Assembly (NCBI GenBank): GCA_002413665.1
Contig: DHXK01000115.1
Coordinates: 1 to 17,051, forward strand
Origin: Legionellales bacterium UBA5158
GTDB taxonomy: Bacteria; Pseudomonadota; Gammaproteobacteria; DSM-16500
DNA: 17,051 bases
Reading direction: 5' to 3'
Shown here: positions 1-6,537 of the stretch, one piece after another
Position numbering within the stretch: position 1 is the first letter of the stretch
How the letters are laid out: each line of letters begins with the position of its first letter
Translations under genes and position numbers: made by a program
The notes under the pieces: model-generated
What the model saw: the letters and a program-made list of their open reading frames with translations, nothing else
The model's database searches: none
What the model was told of the DNA's origin: nothing

Positions 1-90
1 CTACTGAGCCGCGACCGTCAGGAAGCGGACATGCGCTCGAATAAACGGATGATTCCGGCATCGCTTCCTGACGGTCGCGGCTCGGTAGTA
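1..90. repeat. GC-rich inverted repeat (REP/MITE-like hairpin) after hutU
   Basis: Bases 1-28 are the reverse complement of 61-88 with two differences, at 5 and 28. Both would be G-U pairs in RNA read rightward, so an uninterrupted 28-bp stem can form. The 32-base interior has smaller complementary pieces: ATGC at 31-34 with GCAT at 58-61, and CGGA at 46-49 with TCCG at 54-57. The arms are much richer in G+C than the surrounding DNA, which suggests a dispersed intergenic repeat rather than local sequence. It begins 4 bases past the hutU stop codon and could stop or protect the hutG-hutU transcript, but it has no U-tract on the minus strand. It touches the window edge, so the full element may be longer. 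Confidence 0.75.
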
Positions 91-91
91 T

Positions 92-1765
92 TTATTTAAT
101 GCTTGGTAAATTAAGATGATGTTCTCTTGCGCATTCAACAGCAATTTCATAGCCTGCGTCCGCATGTCGCATAACTCCACTAGCCGGATCATTTTCTAAA
201 ACACGCGCTATTCTTTTTGCCGCGGCCTCAGTTCCATCAGCAACAATGACCATGCCAGCATGTTGGGAATAGCCTATCCCTACACCGCCACCATGATGAA
301 TGCTGACCCAAGTGGCGCCACTGGCACAATTTAATAGCGCATTTAACAAAGGCCAGTCCGACACTGCATCTGAACCATCAAGCATATTTTCTGTTTCACG
401 ATTTGGACTTGCAACTGAGCCTGTATCCAAGTGATCACGACCAATAACAAGAGGTGCTTTTAATTCACCCTTAGCCACCATTTCATTAAATGCGAGCCCT
501 AGGCGTGCACGATCTCCCAGTCCCACCCAACAAATACGCGCAGGCAAACCTTGAAAATGTATGCGTTCTTTCGCCATGTCTAACCAATTATGTAGATGTG
601 TATCATGAGGAAGAAGTTCTTTTACTTTTGCATCTGTTTTATAAATATCTTCTGGATCACCAGACAATGCAACCCAACGAAAAGGTCCCACTCCGCGGCA
701 AAATAAAGGGCGTATGTAAGCCGGCACAAATCCTGGAAAATCAAATGCATTTGTCACACCTACTTCTTTTGCCATCTGGCGAATGTTATTACCGTAATCA
801 AATACAGCAATTTTTTGTTGGTGAAAAGCAAGCATCGCTTGCACTTGAATAGCCATGGATTCTTTTGCTGCATCAATCACAAGTTGCGGATTTTTTTCAC
901 GGCATTCTGCTGCTTTTTCTAATGTCCAACCACGAGGAAGATAACCATTCAAAGGATCGTGTGCGCTGGTTTGATCTGTTACAAGGTCGGGTTTGATTCC
1001 CCGTTTAACTAGCTCTGGATAAATGTCTGCTGCATTTCCTAACAAACCAACTGAAATAGTTTTTCCATTTTGGCAATGTTCGAAAATAATATCTAATGCG
1101 GAATCTAAATCTGTTGCGCAGCTGTCAAGATAGCCCGTCTCTAAGCGTCGCTGTATGCGTTTAGGATCGCACTCGACTGCAAGCATGGATGCGCCTGCCA
1201 TCGTTGCTGCAAGAGGCTGTGCGCCACCCATGCCGCCTAATCCTGCTGTTAATATCCATTTTCCTTTTAGATCACCATTGAAATGTTGCTTGCCGGCTTC
1301 AACAAATGTTTCATATGTGCCTTGCACTATGCCCTGGCTACCAATGTATATCCAGGAACCGGCAGTCATTTGCCCATACATCATTAAGCCTTTTTTGTCG
1401 AGCTCGTGGAAATGTTCCCAGGTTCCCCAATGCGGAACGAGATTTGAATTTGCAATTAATACACGGGGCGCATCAGTATGTGTTTTGAAAACACCTACCG
1501 GTTTTCCAGATTGAATTAATAAAGTTTCATCATCGTTTAAATTTTCAAGTGTCTCGACTATTTTATCAAAAGAAGGCCAATCACGAGCAGCTCGACCTAT
1601 GCCACCATAAACGACTAAATCACTGGGATTTTCAGCCACATCTGGATCTAAGTTATTCATGAGCATGCGTAAAGGTGCTTCAGTGAGCCAGGATTTTGCA
1701 GATAATGTATTTCCGTGAGCCGCGCGAATGATGCGCGAAGGGTCGTGTCGTAGTGAAGATTTCAT
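92..1765 (-). CDS. hutU: Urocanate hydratase (urocanase)
   Basis: Second enzyme of histidine degradation: it hydrates urocanate to 4-imidazolone-5-propionate in the cytoplasm, using tightly bound NAD+ as an electrophile. The 557-residue product has the usual family length. The N-terminal block SAKSWLTEAPLRMLMNNL (22-39) is typical. The glycine-rich NAD-binding stretch GLGGMGGAQPLAATMAG lies at 175-191, and the urocanase signature FQGLPARICW at 404-413 contains the active-site Cys412. The ATG at 1765 is chosen because family members start just before this block. An in-frame ATG at 1810 would add 15 unrelated residues and overlap hutG. The chosen start lies 7 bases after the hutG stop, with only a weak ribosome site, so translational coupling within a hutG-hutU operon is likely. 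The gene appears intact. Confidence 0.96.
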   Translation of the reverse strand: MKSSLRHDPSRIIRAAHGNTLSAKSWLTEAPLRMLMNNLDPDVAENPSDLVVYGGIGRAARDWPSFDKIVETLENLNDDETLLIQSGKPVGVFKTHTDAPRVLIANSNLVPHWGTWEHFHELDKKGLMMYGQMTAGSWIYIGSQGIVQGTYETFVEAGKQHFNGDLKGKWILTAGLGGMGGAQPLAATMAGASMLAVECDPKRIQRRLETGYLDSCATDLDSALDIIFEHCQNGKTISVGLLGNAADIYPELVKRGIKPDLVTDQTSAHDPLNGYLPRGWTLEKAAECREKNPQLVIDAAKESMAIQVQAMLAFHQQKIAVFDYGNNIRQMAKEVGVTNAFDFPGFVPAYIRPLFCRGVGPFRWVALSGDPEDIYKTDAKVKELLPHDTHLHNWLDMAKERIHFQGLPARICWVGLGDRARLGLAFNEMVAKGELKAPLVIGRDHLDTGSVASPNRETENMLDGSDAVSDWPLLNALLNCASGATWVSIHHGGGVGIGYSQHAGMVIVADGTEAAAKRIARVLENDPASGVMRHADAGYEIAVECAREHHLNLPSIK

Positions 1766-1772
1766 TTTTATT

Positions 1773-2759
1773 TTACCATGTGCGAGTGTGGTGGTTATGA
1801 ATAAACTCATAAATTAAAGCAGCAGCTAATTTAGATGTGCGATGATCTACGTCGTAGCGAGGGGCTAATTCTGCAACATCAAAACTAATGACTTTGCCTG
1901 AGGCAGCTAATTGTCGAACGAGAGGAATAACATCCCAAGGCTCTAATCCTAATGGCTGGCTTGCGCTTACGCCAGGTGCATAAGCTGCGCTAAAAACATC
2001 GAGACATAAAGTGACGTAAACAAATTCATTTTGATCAATTACGCGATCAATAAAATCTATGCATTTTTCTCTCTGACCTTGATGAAGTTCATCGGCTAAA
2101 ATTATTTTTGTATCATAGGCTTTTGCTGTTTCAAAATGCTGGCGTATATTGCCGGCGTGTTGAATGCCTATACAATTATAATCAAACGTTAGATTTGCAG
2201 ATTTGCGTGCCTTGGCTATTTGTAAAAAAGGCGTACCAGAAGAGCCTTTGTTTTCAGGAAGTAATGGTCGCATATCAAAATGAGCATCAAAGTTGACAAT
2301 ACCCAGAGAGCTGTCGGGATGAGCGCGTGCGATACCTTGATAATTTCCCCACGCTAGTTCATGACCGCCACCCATGACAATAGGGATTACCTTATGTTTA
2401 ATAAGAAAAGAAACAACGGCACCTAAGGCATGTTGTGAAGCTTCTAGATCACCATCTGCACAAGTTATATTACCTGCATCAAATACGGCGAAATTTTGTT
2501 TTTGTATGGGTAAGCGAGAAAGTGCATGCCGAATAGCAGCAGGACCTTCAATTGCACCCGCTCTACCACTATTTCTTTTAACGCCTTCATCGCAACGAAA
2601 ACCAAGCAGAGCGAATGAAGGTTGTTTCAGTTCAAAAAATTTTTCTTCTAGCAAATTGAGAATTTGAATAATTTGAAAAAAACTGGAGTCTGGAGGAGTG
2701 TCTGGGCGACCGCGCCATTGATTCGGATCAGGTGGTAAATATCGCGTATTCCAGGTCAT
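1773..2759 (-). CDS. hutG: Formimidoylglutamase (formiminoglutamase, arginase family)
   Basis: Last step of the one-step hut route: N-formimino-L-glutamate plus water gives L-glutamate and formamide. The 328-residue product has the arginase/ureohydrolase metal motifs GGGHE (His133) and NFDAHFD (Asp158, His160, Asp162). The third motif reads LCLDVF (251-256): Asp254 is kept, but the position of the first Asp in the usual DxD is Cys252. A second cysteine, Cys56, sits in the conserved stretch RCDEGVKRNSGR near the active site. The ATG at 2759 is chosen because it has AAAGG 10 bases upstream; the frame also opens at a TTG at 2786. It is first in a leftward operon with hutU and divergent from hutI across 69 bp. 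Agmatinase or arginase are less likely given the hut neighbours. Confidence 0.92.
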   Translation of the reverse strand: MTWNTRYLPPDPNQWRGRPDTPPDSSFFQIIQILNLLEEKFFELKQPSFALLGFRCDEGVKRNSGRAGAIEGPAAIRHALSRLPIQKQNFAVFDAGNITCADGDLEASQHALGAVVSFLIKHKVIPIVMGGGHELAWGNYQGIARAHPDSSLGIVNFDAHFDMRPLLPENKGSSGTPFLQIAKARKSANLTFDYNCIGIQHAGNIRQHFETAKAYDTKIILADELHQGQREKCIDFIDRVIDQNEFVYVTLCLDVFSAAYAPGVSASQPLGLEPWDVIPLVRQLAASGKVISFDVAELAPRYDVDHRTSKLAAALIYEFIHNHHTRTW

Positions 2760-2828
2760 TGTGGTTGCGCCTTTATCATGTTTCAATACAAGTTATTATG
2801 ACTATAACTGTTTAAAGAGAGCAAGTGA
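2760..2828. promoter_or_regulatory. Divergent hutG / hutI promoter region
   Basis: This 69-bp gap must hold the start signals of both hut units. Leftward for hutG, TTGCTC (complement of 2819-2824), an 18-base spacer and CATAAT (complement of 2795-2800) is a possible promoter. Rightward for hutI, TTTCAA (2781-2786), 16 bases and TATAAC (2803-2808) is a weak candidate. AGTTAT at 2791-2796 and ATAACT at 2804-2809 form an inverted repeat with a 7-base spacer overlapping both -10 candidates, so it could be an operator. It does not match the HutC site as I recall it. All matches are weak. Confidence 0.35.
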
Positions 2829-4055
2829 ATGCAAGAAATGTTATGGGATGATCTCTGGATAAACTGCCAACTCTCGACCATGGTGAGCGATTTAGGCCAG
2901 ATAAAAAATGCCGCGATTGCTGTAAAAGATGGCAAGATTGCTTGGTTGGGCCCAATTTCTGAACTGGCTGGCCCGGCAGATACCCTAGCTATTATTATAC
3001 ATGACGCAGCGGGAAGATGCATCACGCCGGGATTAATTGATTGTCATACTCACCTGGTTTACGGCGGAAATCGGTATCATGAATTTGCGTCGCGCTTGCA
3101 CGGTGCTAGTTATGAATCTATTGCGCAAGCGGGAGGAGGAATTCAATTTACGGTTGCAAAAACGCGCGAAGCTTCTGAAGAATCACTCTTGAAGCAAAGT
3201 TATAAGCGTGCAAAAGCATTAGCTGCCGAAGGGGTGACTACTTTAGAAATTAAGTCAGGATATGGATTAGATTTGGTCACTGAATTAAAAATTTTACGTG
3301 TGGCCAAACAATTAGAAGATCTTTTGCCCATCACTGTTTTCCTTACTTTTTTAGGCGCGCACTCTCTCCCTTCTGAATATAAAAACAAGCCAGATGAGTA
3401 TATCGAATTAGTTTGTCATGACATGATACCGGCACTTGTAGAAGTTGGGTTAGTGCATGCTGTGGATGTATTTTGTGAAAAAGTAGCGTTTGATTTAGCG
3501 CAAACTGAACGCGTATTTAAAACTGCCAGAGAATTTAATTTAAAAATAAAATGTCATGCAGAGCAATTATCTTATACGGGCGGAGCGCAATTAGCGGCGC
3601 AATACGGAGCTGTTTCTGTAGAGCATTTAGAGTTTTTATCGAATGAAGGCGTGATTGCTTTAGCAAAAGCCAATACGGTTGCGGTGTTATTGCCTGGCGC
3701 TTTTTATTTTTTACGAGAAACAATGTTACCGCCCATAGATTTATTGCGTCTGCATAAAGTTCCGATAGCTATTTCAACAGATTGTAATCCTGGCACCTCT
3801 CCTGTGACTTCGCTGTTATTGATGCTAAATATGGCATGCACTTTGTTTAAGCTAACACCTGAAGAAGCCTTGCTGGGAGTTACCAAATACGCAGCGCAAG
3901 CATTAGGTCTTCAAAAAACACATGGGACACTAGAGGTGGGTAAAGTCGCGGATTTTGTGTTGTGGGACATTGAGCATCCTACGGAATTAGCCTATACAAT
4001 AGGGCTGAATCCAGTCGCCAACGTGGTTAAAAGCGGTAAAAGCGTTTTCATTTGA
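2829..4055 (+). CDS. hutI: Imidazolonepropionase
   Basis: Third enzyme of histidine degradation: a metal-dependent amidohydrolase that opens 4-imidazolone-5-propionate to N-formimino-L-glutamate. The 408-residue product matches the family length. Metal and substrate motifs are in order: DCHTHLVYGG with His73 and His75, GAHSLP with His178, KCHAEQ with His243, VEHLEFLS around His266, and STDCNPG with Asp318. The N-terminal and C-terminal beta segments (KNAAIAVKDGKIAWLG; KVADFVLWD) are the usual amidohydrolase composite domain. The ATG at 2829 is preceded by AGAGA about 8 bases upstream. It is transcribed away from hutG-hutU, so the two units must be co-regulated from the short gap. A strong two-way terminator follows. 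Confidence 0.96.
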   Translation: MQEMLWDDLWINCQLSTMVSDLGQIKNAAIAVKDGKIAWLGPISELAGPADTLAIIIHDAAGRCITPGLIDCHTHLVYGGNRYHEFASRLHGASYESIAQAGGGIQFTVAKTREASEESLLKQSYKRAKALAAEGVTTLEIKSGYGLDLVTELKILRVAKQLEDLLPITVFLTFLGAHSLPSEYKNKPDEYIELVCHDMIPALVEVGLVHAVDVFCEKVAFDLAQTERVFKTAREFNLKIKCHAEQLSYTGGAQLAAQYGAVSVEHLEFLSNEGVIALAKANTVAVLLPGAFYFLRETMLPPIDLLRLHKVPIAISTDCNPGTSPVTSLLLMLNMACTLFKLTPEEALLGVTKYAAQALGLQKTHGTLEVGKVADFVLWDIEHPTELAYTIGLNPVANVVKSGKSVFI

Positions 4056-4070
4056 TAAGTATAAAAAAAT

Positions 4071-4096
4071 AAAAAGCCCTAATAAAAGGGCTTTTT
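4071..4096. terminator. Bidirectional intrinsic terminator between hutI and the isochorismatase gene
   Basis: AAAAAGCCCT (4071-4080) pairs perfectly with AGGGCTTTTT (4087-4096) around a 6-base loop. A T-run follows on the plus strand and an A-run precedes it, so the element ends both converging transcripts. It lies between the stop codons at 4055 and 4111. Confidence 0.88.
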
Positions 4097-4110
4097 TGTT
4101 TTAAAAGAAT

Positions 4111-4686
4111 TTAAGCGCTCACTTGATGATGTGTATTTCCAACAGTTTGTAACAATTCTCTAGAGCTCACTACAGCGGCATAAGTAGGTTGTAGTGCAGC
4201 CATAAATGCGTTGTGTACACTTTGCGCAGGAATAGCAGTGTTATTAAACTCTAAATTTCGAGTAGCGCATGCATCATGAATAACGGTGCATGAAAATCCT
4301 AAATCATAAGCTGCACGTACTGTTGCATCGATACAGAGATGGCTCATCATTCCACAAATAACTAAATGGTTAACATGATGTTTAGTTAAATAATTCAACA
4401 ATGCAGTATCTTTGAAGCTATTAGGATAATGTTTTTTAATGATTGTTTCATTTTTGAGGGGATGAACATTTGGGTGAAACTCTATCCCTTTGGTGCAAGG
4501 CAAGAAATAAGTTGCATCCGGCCGTGTTGAAATATGTTGAATATGTACAACGGGTTTTTGCTTTGCTCGGAAGGCATTTAATACTTCTTGTGCCTTCAGG
4601 CTAGCTTCGGTGCTTCTCTCTAAGGGCATCCTACCGTTAGGGAAGTAATCATTTTGGATATCGACTAATAATAATGCGGTGTTCAT
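4111..4686 (-). CDS. Isochorismatase-family cysteine hydrolase
   Basis: A 191-residue cytoplasmic hydrolase of the isochorismatase/nicotinamidase fold. The expected catalytic triad is visible: Asp9 in VDIQNDYF, Lys84 (or Lys85) in IIKKHYPNSF, and Cys118 in CGMMSHLCIDATVRAAYDLGF, the family's helix-start cysteine. The substrate cannot be read from sequence: family members cleave isochorismate, nicotinamide, N-carbamoyl compounds and others. Nothing nearby suggests a siderophore or NAD pathway. The start ATG has a good ribosome site (AAAGGAA, 7-8 bases upstream). It is a single gene, convergent with hutI and divergent from birA. Confidence 0.88.
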   Translation of the reverse strand: MNTALLLVDIQNDYFPNGRMPLERSTEASLKAQEVLNAFRAKQKPVVHIQHISTRPDATYFLPCTKGIEFHPNVHPLKNETIIKKHYPNSFKDTALLNYLTKHHVNHLVICGMMSHLCIDATVRAAYDLGFSCTVIHDACATRNLEFNNTAIPAQSVHNAFMAALQPTYAAVVSSRELLQTVGNTHHQVSA

Positions 4687-4718
4687 TTGTGAGTTCCTTT
4701 CATCATAAAGAATGCTCT

Positions 4719-4746
4719 ATTAAACCATTTTTGATAAATTACGCAA
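4719..4746 (-). promoter_or_regulatory. Possible promoter of the isochorismatase gene
   Basis: Leftward, TTGCGT (complement of 4741-4746), a 16-base spacer and TTTAAT (complement of 4719-4724) fit a sigma-70 promoter 33 bases from the start codon. The -35 is poor and the -10 good. It interleaves with the birA promoter candidate, so the two could exclude each other. Confidence 0.3.
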
Positions 4747-4758
4747 TAGTTTTACACT
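4731..4758 (+). promoter_or_regulatory. Probable birA promoter
   Basis: TTGATA (4731-4736), a 16-base spacer and TACACT (4753-4758) resemble a sigma-70 promoter. A start about 7 bases later would leave only around 12 bases before the birA ATG, which agrees with the lack of a clear ribosome site there. Confidence 0.45.
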
Positions 4759-4776
4759 TTTAAAAGATTACACGAT

Positions 4777-5586
4777 ATGTTGCCCAATAAAAAAATAGAT
4801 GAAAAGCTAGATGCAGAAAGGATAAAAGCTGCTATAGACCCCGAGAATTTGGGCACTTTAGCTGCGTTGGATATTTTTGACTCAATTAATTCTACCAACA
4901 CTTATTTGCTTGAGTGTGCGAAGGTGGGGAGTCTTTCTGGATCGGTTTGCATTGCACAACAACAAACAAAAGGTCGCGGTCGTCATGGACGAGTCTGGAA
5001 TTCTGATTCCGGATCTAATCTTTACTTTTCGATGATCTGGCATTTTCCTGCGAAACAATCAGATCTTTCCTCGCTGAGTATCGCTGTTGCCGTGATAGTC
5101 GCTACTGCTTTAAAAAAATATGGCATTAGCGGCATTGAATTAAAATGGCCAAATGATGTTTTATTTTCAGGACGAAAATTAGCAGGTATTTTATTAGAAA
5201 CTTTGCCTGAGCAAGATGATCAGATACCCGTAGTCATCGGTATAGGCGTTAATTTAGCTTTTTCATCTGAAATAGTTGAACCTTCTTGGATAGATATTAC
5301 AGAGATTACTAGCCAGCCTTGCTCTCGTAATTATATAGCGGGCTTGTTGATAAATGAATTGTTAGTGAGATTGCCAGACTATAAAAATACAGGTTTGCGA
5401 GCTTTTCTGGAAGAGTCGCACTTATATGATTTTTTGCTAAACAAATCAGTTGTCATACACGCAGGTGAGAAAACTTTTCACGGTGAGATGGTGGGGATTA
5501 ATATTGAAGGTGAGCTGCTGTTGAAAAAAGCTTCGGGGTTGATTGAAGGTTTTAGATGTGGGGAAGTGAGTGTGAGGTTGGACTAG
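4777..5586 (+). CDS. birA: Biotin--[acetyl-CoA-carboxylase] ligase without the repressor domain
   Basis: Makes biotinyl-5'-AMP and transfers biotin to the carrier protein of acetyl-CoA carboxylase, an essential cytoplasmic step. The 269-residue product has the biotin-binding loop GRGRHGRVW (66-74), KWPNDVLFSGRKLAGILLE (123-141) and a C-terminal SH3-like segment (roughly 224-268). Catalytic homology begins near residue 25; E. coli BirA has a winged helix of about 60 residues before it, here replaced by about 24 polar residues. The frame cannot be extended: a TAG lies at 4747-4749 and no ATG, GTG or TTG intervenes. This is therefore a class I (monofunctional) ligase that should not repress bio genes. 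No convincing ribosome site precedes the ATG. Confidence 0.93.
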   Translation: MLPNKKIDEKLDAERIKAAIDPENLGTLAALDIFDSINSTNTYLLECAKVGSLSGSVCIAQQQTKGRGRHGRVWNSDSGSNLYFSMIWHFPAKQSDLSSLSIAVAVIVATALKKYGISGIELKWPNDVLFSGRKLAGILLETLPEQDDQIPVVIGIGVNLAFSSEIVEPSWIDITEITSQPCSRNYIAGLLINELLVRLPDYKNTGLRAFLEESHLYDFLLNKSVVIHAGEKTFHGEMVGINIEGELLLKKASGLIEGFRCGEVSVRLD

Positions 5587-5610
5587 GAAAGGCAGAGCCT
5601 AAAGAAACAT

Positions 5611-5688
5611 CTTTTCGCCTCCTTGTGGGCTAGGTTATACGCTATAAAAAAATGTGTGCATATCCTAGGCATGCGGAGAGGTGAAAGG
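5611..5688 (+). other. Candidate structured RNA / stem-loop downstream of birA
   Basis: Bases 5611-5621 can pair with 5678-5688 over 11 bp (two G-U). Inside, 5630-5638 can pair with 5660-5668 over 9 positions with one mismatch, enclosing a loop of about 21 bases. It starts 25 bases after the birA stop and ends upstream of the next gene's promoter, so it would be a birA 3' leader or a separate RNA. I do not recognise it as a known RNA family. The pairing was found by eye; coaxial arrangement and stability were not computed. Confidence 0.35.
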
Positions 5689-5708
5689 CAAGATTTGTAC
5701 AGATCTTG
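5689..5708. repeat. 20-bp near-perfect palindrome, possible operator
   Basis: CAAGAT (5689-5694) and ATCTTG (5703-5708) flank the palindromic core TGTACA, with one non-complementary pair (T5695/G5702). Its TTGTAC element recurs at 5729-5734, where it serves as the -35 of the next promoter candidate. A dimeric regulator site is possible; the protein is unknown. Confidence 0.35.
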
Positions 5709-5728
5709 GCTTTCAAAGAGGGTATGGG

Positions 5729-5757
5729 TTGTACGATGGGTCAGAATAGCGTAAAAT
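5729..5757 (+). promoter_or_regulatory. Probable promoter of the DM9 protein gene
   Basis: TTGTAC (5729-5734), a 17-base spacer and TAAAAT (5752-5757). The spacing is ideal and the -10 differs from consensus at one base. A start near 5764 would give a leader of about 33 bases to the ATG at 5797. Confidence 0.45.
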
Positions 5758-5796
5758 TTGGTCCTTTATGACAGATTGAATTCATTGGGGATCAAG

Positions 5797-6537
5797 ATGA
5801 AAAAGAAAATAATTAAATTAGCTGTTAGTTCATTCTTACTCGTAAGCATCACACCATTAGCTTTTGCTGACAGTTCAGCGAGTTATGGAGCGCATGCAGG
5901 CTACAATCAACCATCGTCTAGTTCCGCAAACTATGGTGGAAATGCTGGTAATCAGCCATCTAATTCTTCAGCTAATTATGGTGGTAACACTGGCTCTTCT
6001 AGCTCTGCAAACTATGGCAATCAGACAGGTTCATCTAGTTCAGCAAATTATGGTGGAAGAGTAAGATTGCCAACTGTCACAGTTACTCCTGGACCCAGTT
6101 ACCAGCATGTTTCCCGTGATAATGTAACGTGGGTAAGAGGCGGATATGGAAGATTTCCGCAGAACGCAGTCGTGGGTGGCCATCAGCCAAATAGACCTCA
6201 TACGCTATTTGTTTGTCACGCAGATTTCCAAGGGGGTGTACACCCAGGTAAATTTCTTGCTGGAAAATGTAACATCAGTTGGGGTGGTCGAGAAATTGCT
6301 ATGTCCAACTATGAATTGTTAATTAGTCGTACCCCATTATTTTGGATGCAAGCAAATTACGGCAACATTCCAGGAAACGCAGTAGCCGGTGGATATGAAG
6401 GTCCGCGTACTTTGTATATATGCCAAGCAGATTTTAATGGTGGTGTACATCCAGGTAAAGTTGTTGATCGTAAATGTAATTTTGGATGGGGTGGAAGAGA
6501 AATATCTGTTCCAAATTATAGAATATTAGTGCAATAA
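5797..6537 (+). CDS. Secreted tandem DM9-domain (DUF3421) protein, putative lectin
   Basis: A 246-residue exported protein. Residues 1-24 are a signal peptide (KKK, hydrophobic core, cleavage at AFA|D). Residues about 25-90 are a low-complexity linker with four SSSSANYG-type repeats. Two DM9 repeats follow, at about 109-176 and 181-245. Each has the pattern W..., a Gly-Arg/Asn-Phe/Ile-Pro turn, NAV.GG, L(F/Y)(V/I)C, ADF.GGVHPGK, and WGGREI followed by NY. Cys140/Cys158 and Cys209/Cys227 occupy equivalent places, so one disulfide per repeat is plausible. DM9 proteins of insects, flukes and oysters are immune- or sugar-related; the oyster lectin CGL1 binds mannose using an Asp and a Lys. The Lys of PGK is kept here (152, 221), but the Asp place appears as a Gln/Asn region in repeat 1 and Glu201 in repeat 2. 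The ATG at 5797 is chosen over a TTG at 5758 because it has GGGG 6 bases upstream and starts the signal peptide. Confidence 0.85.
   Translation: MKKKIIKLAVSSFLLVSITPLAFADSSASYGAHAGYNQPSSSSANYGGNAGNQPSNSSANYGGNTGSSSSANYGNQTGSSSSANYGGRVRLPTVTVTPGPSYQHVSRDNVTWVRGGYGRFPQNAVVGGHQPNRPHTLFVCHADFQGGVHPGKFLAGKCNISWGGREIAMSNYELLISRTPLFWMQANYGNIPGNAVAGGYEGPRTLYICQADFNGGVHPGKVVDRKCNFGWGGREISVPNYRILVQ
5914..6057 (+). repeat. Tandem repeat coding for SSSSANYG units
   Basis: Four degenerate in-frame copies of a unit coding Ser/Asn-Ser-Ser-Ala-Asn-Tyr-Gly, separated by Gly/Asn/Gln/Thr spacers of uneven length (12- and 15-codon periods), with a weaker fifth copy (SASYG) just upstream. Synonymous differences between copies suggest the array is not very recent. 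It forms the flexible linker between the signal peptide and the DM9 domains. Confidence 0.75.

Noticed and set aside
1155..1514. Plus-strand open frame inside hutU
   Set aside because: A shadow of the well-conserved urocanase gene on the other strand; no ribosome site or recognisable motif.
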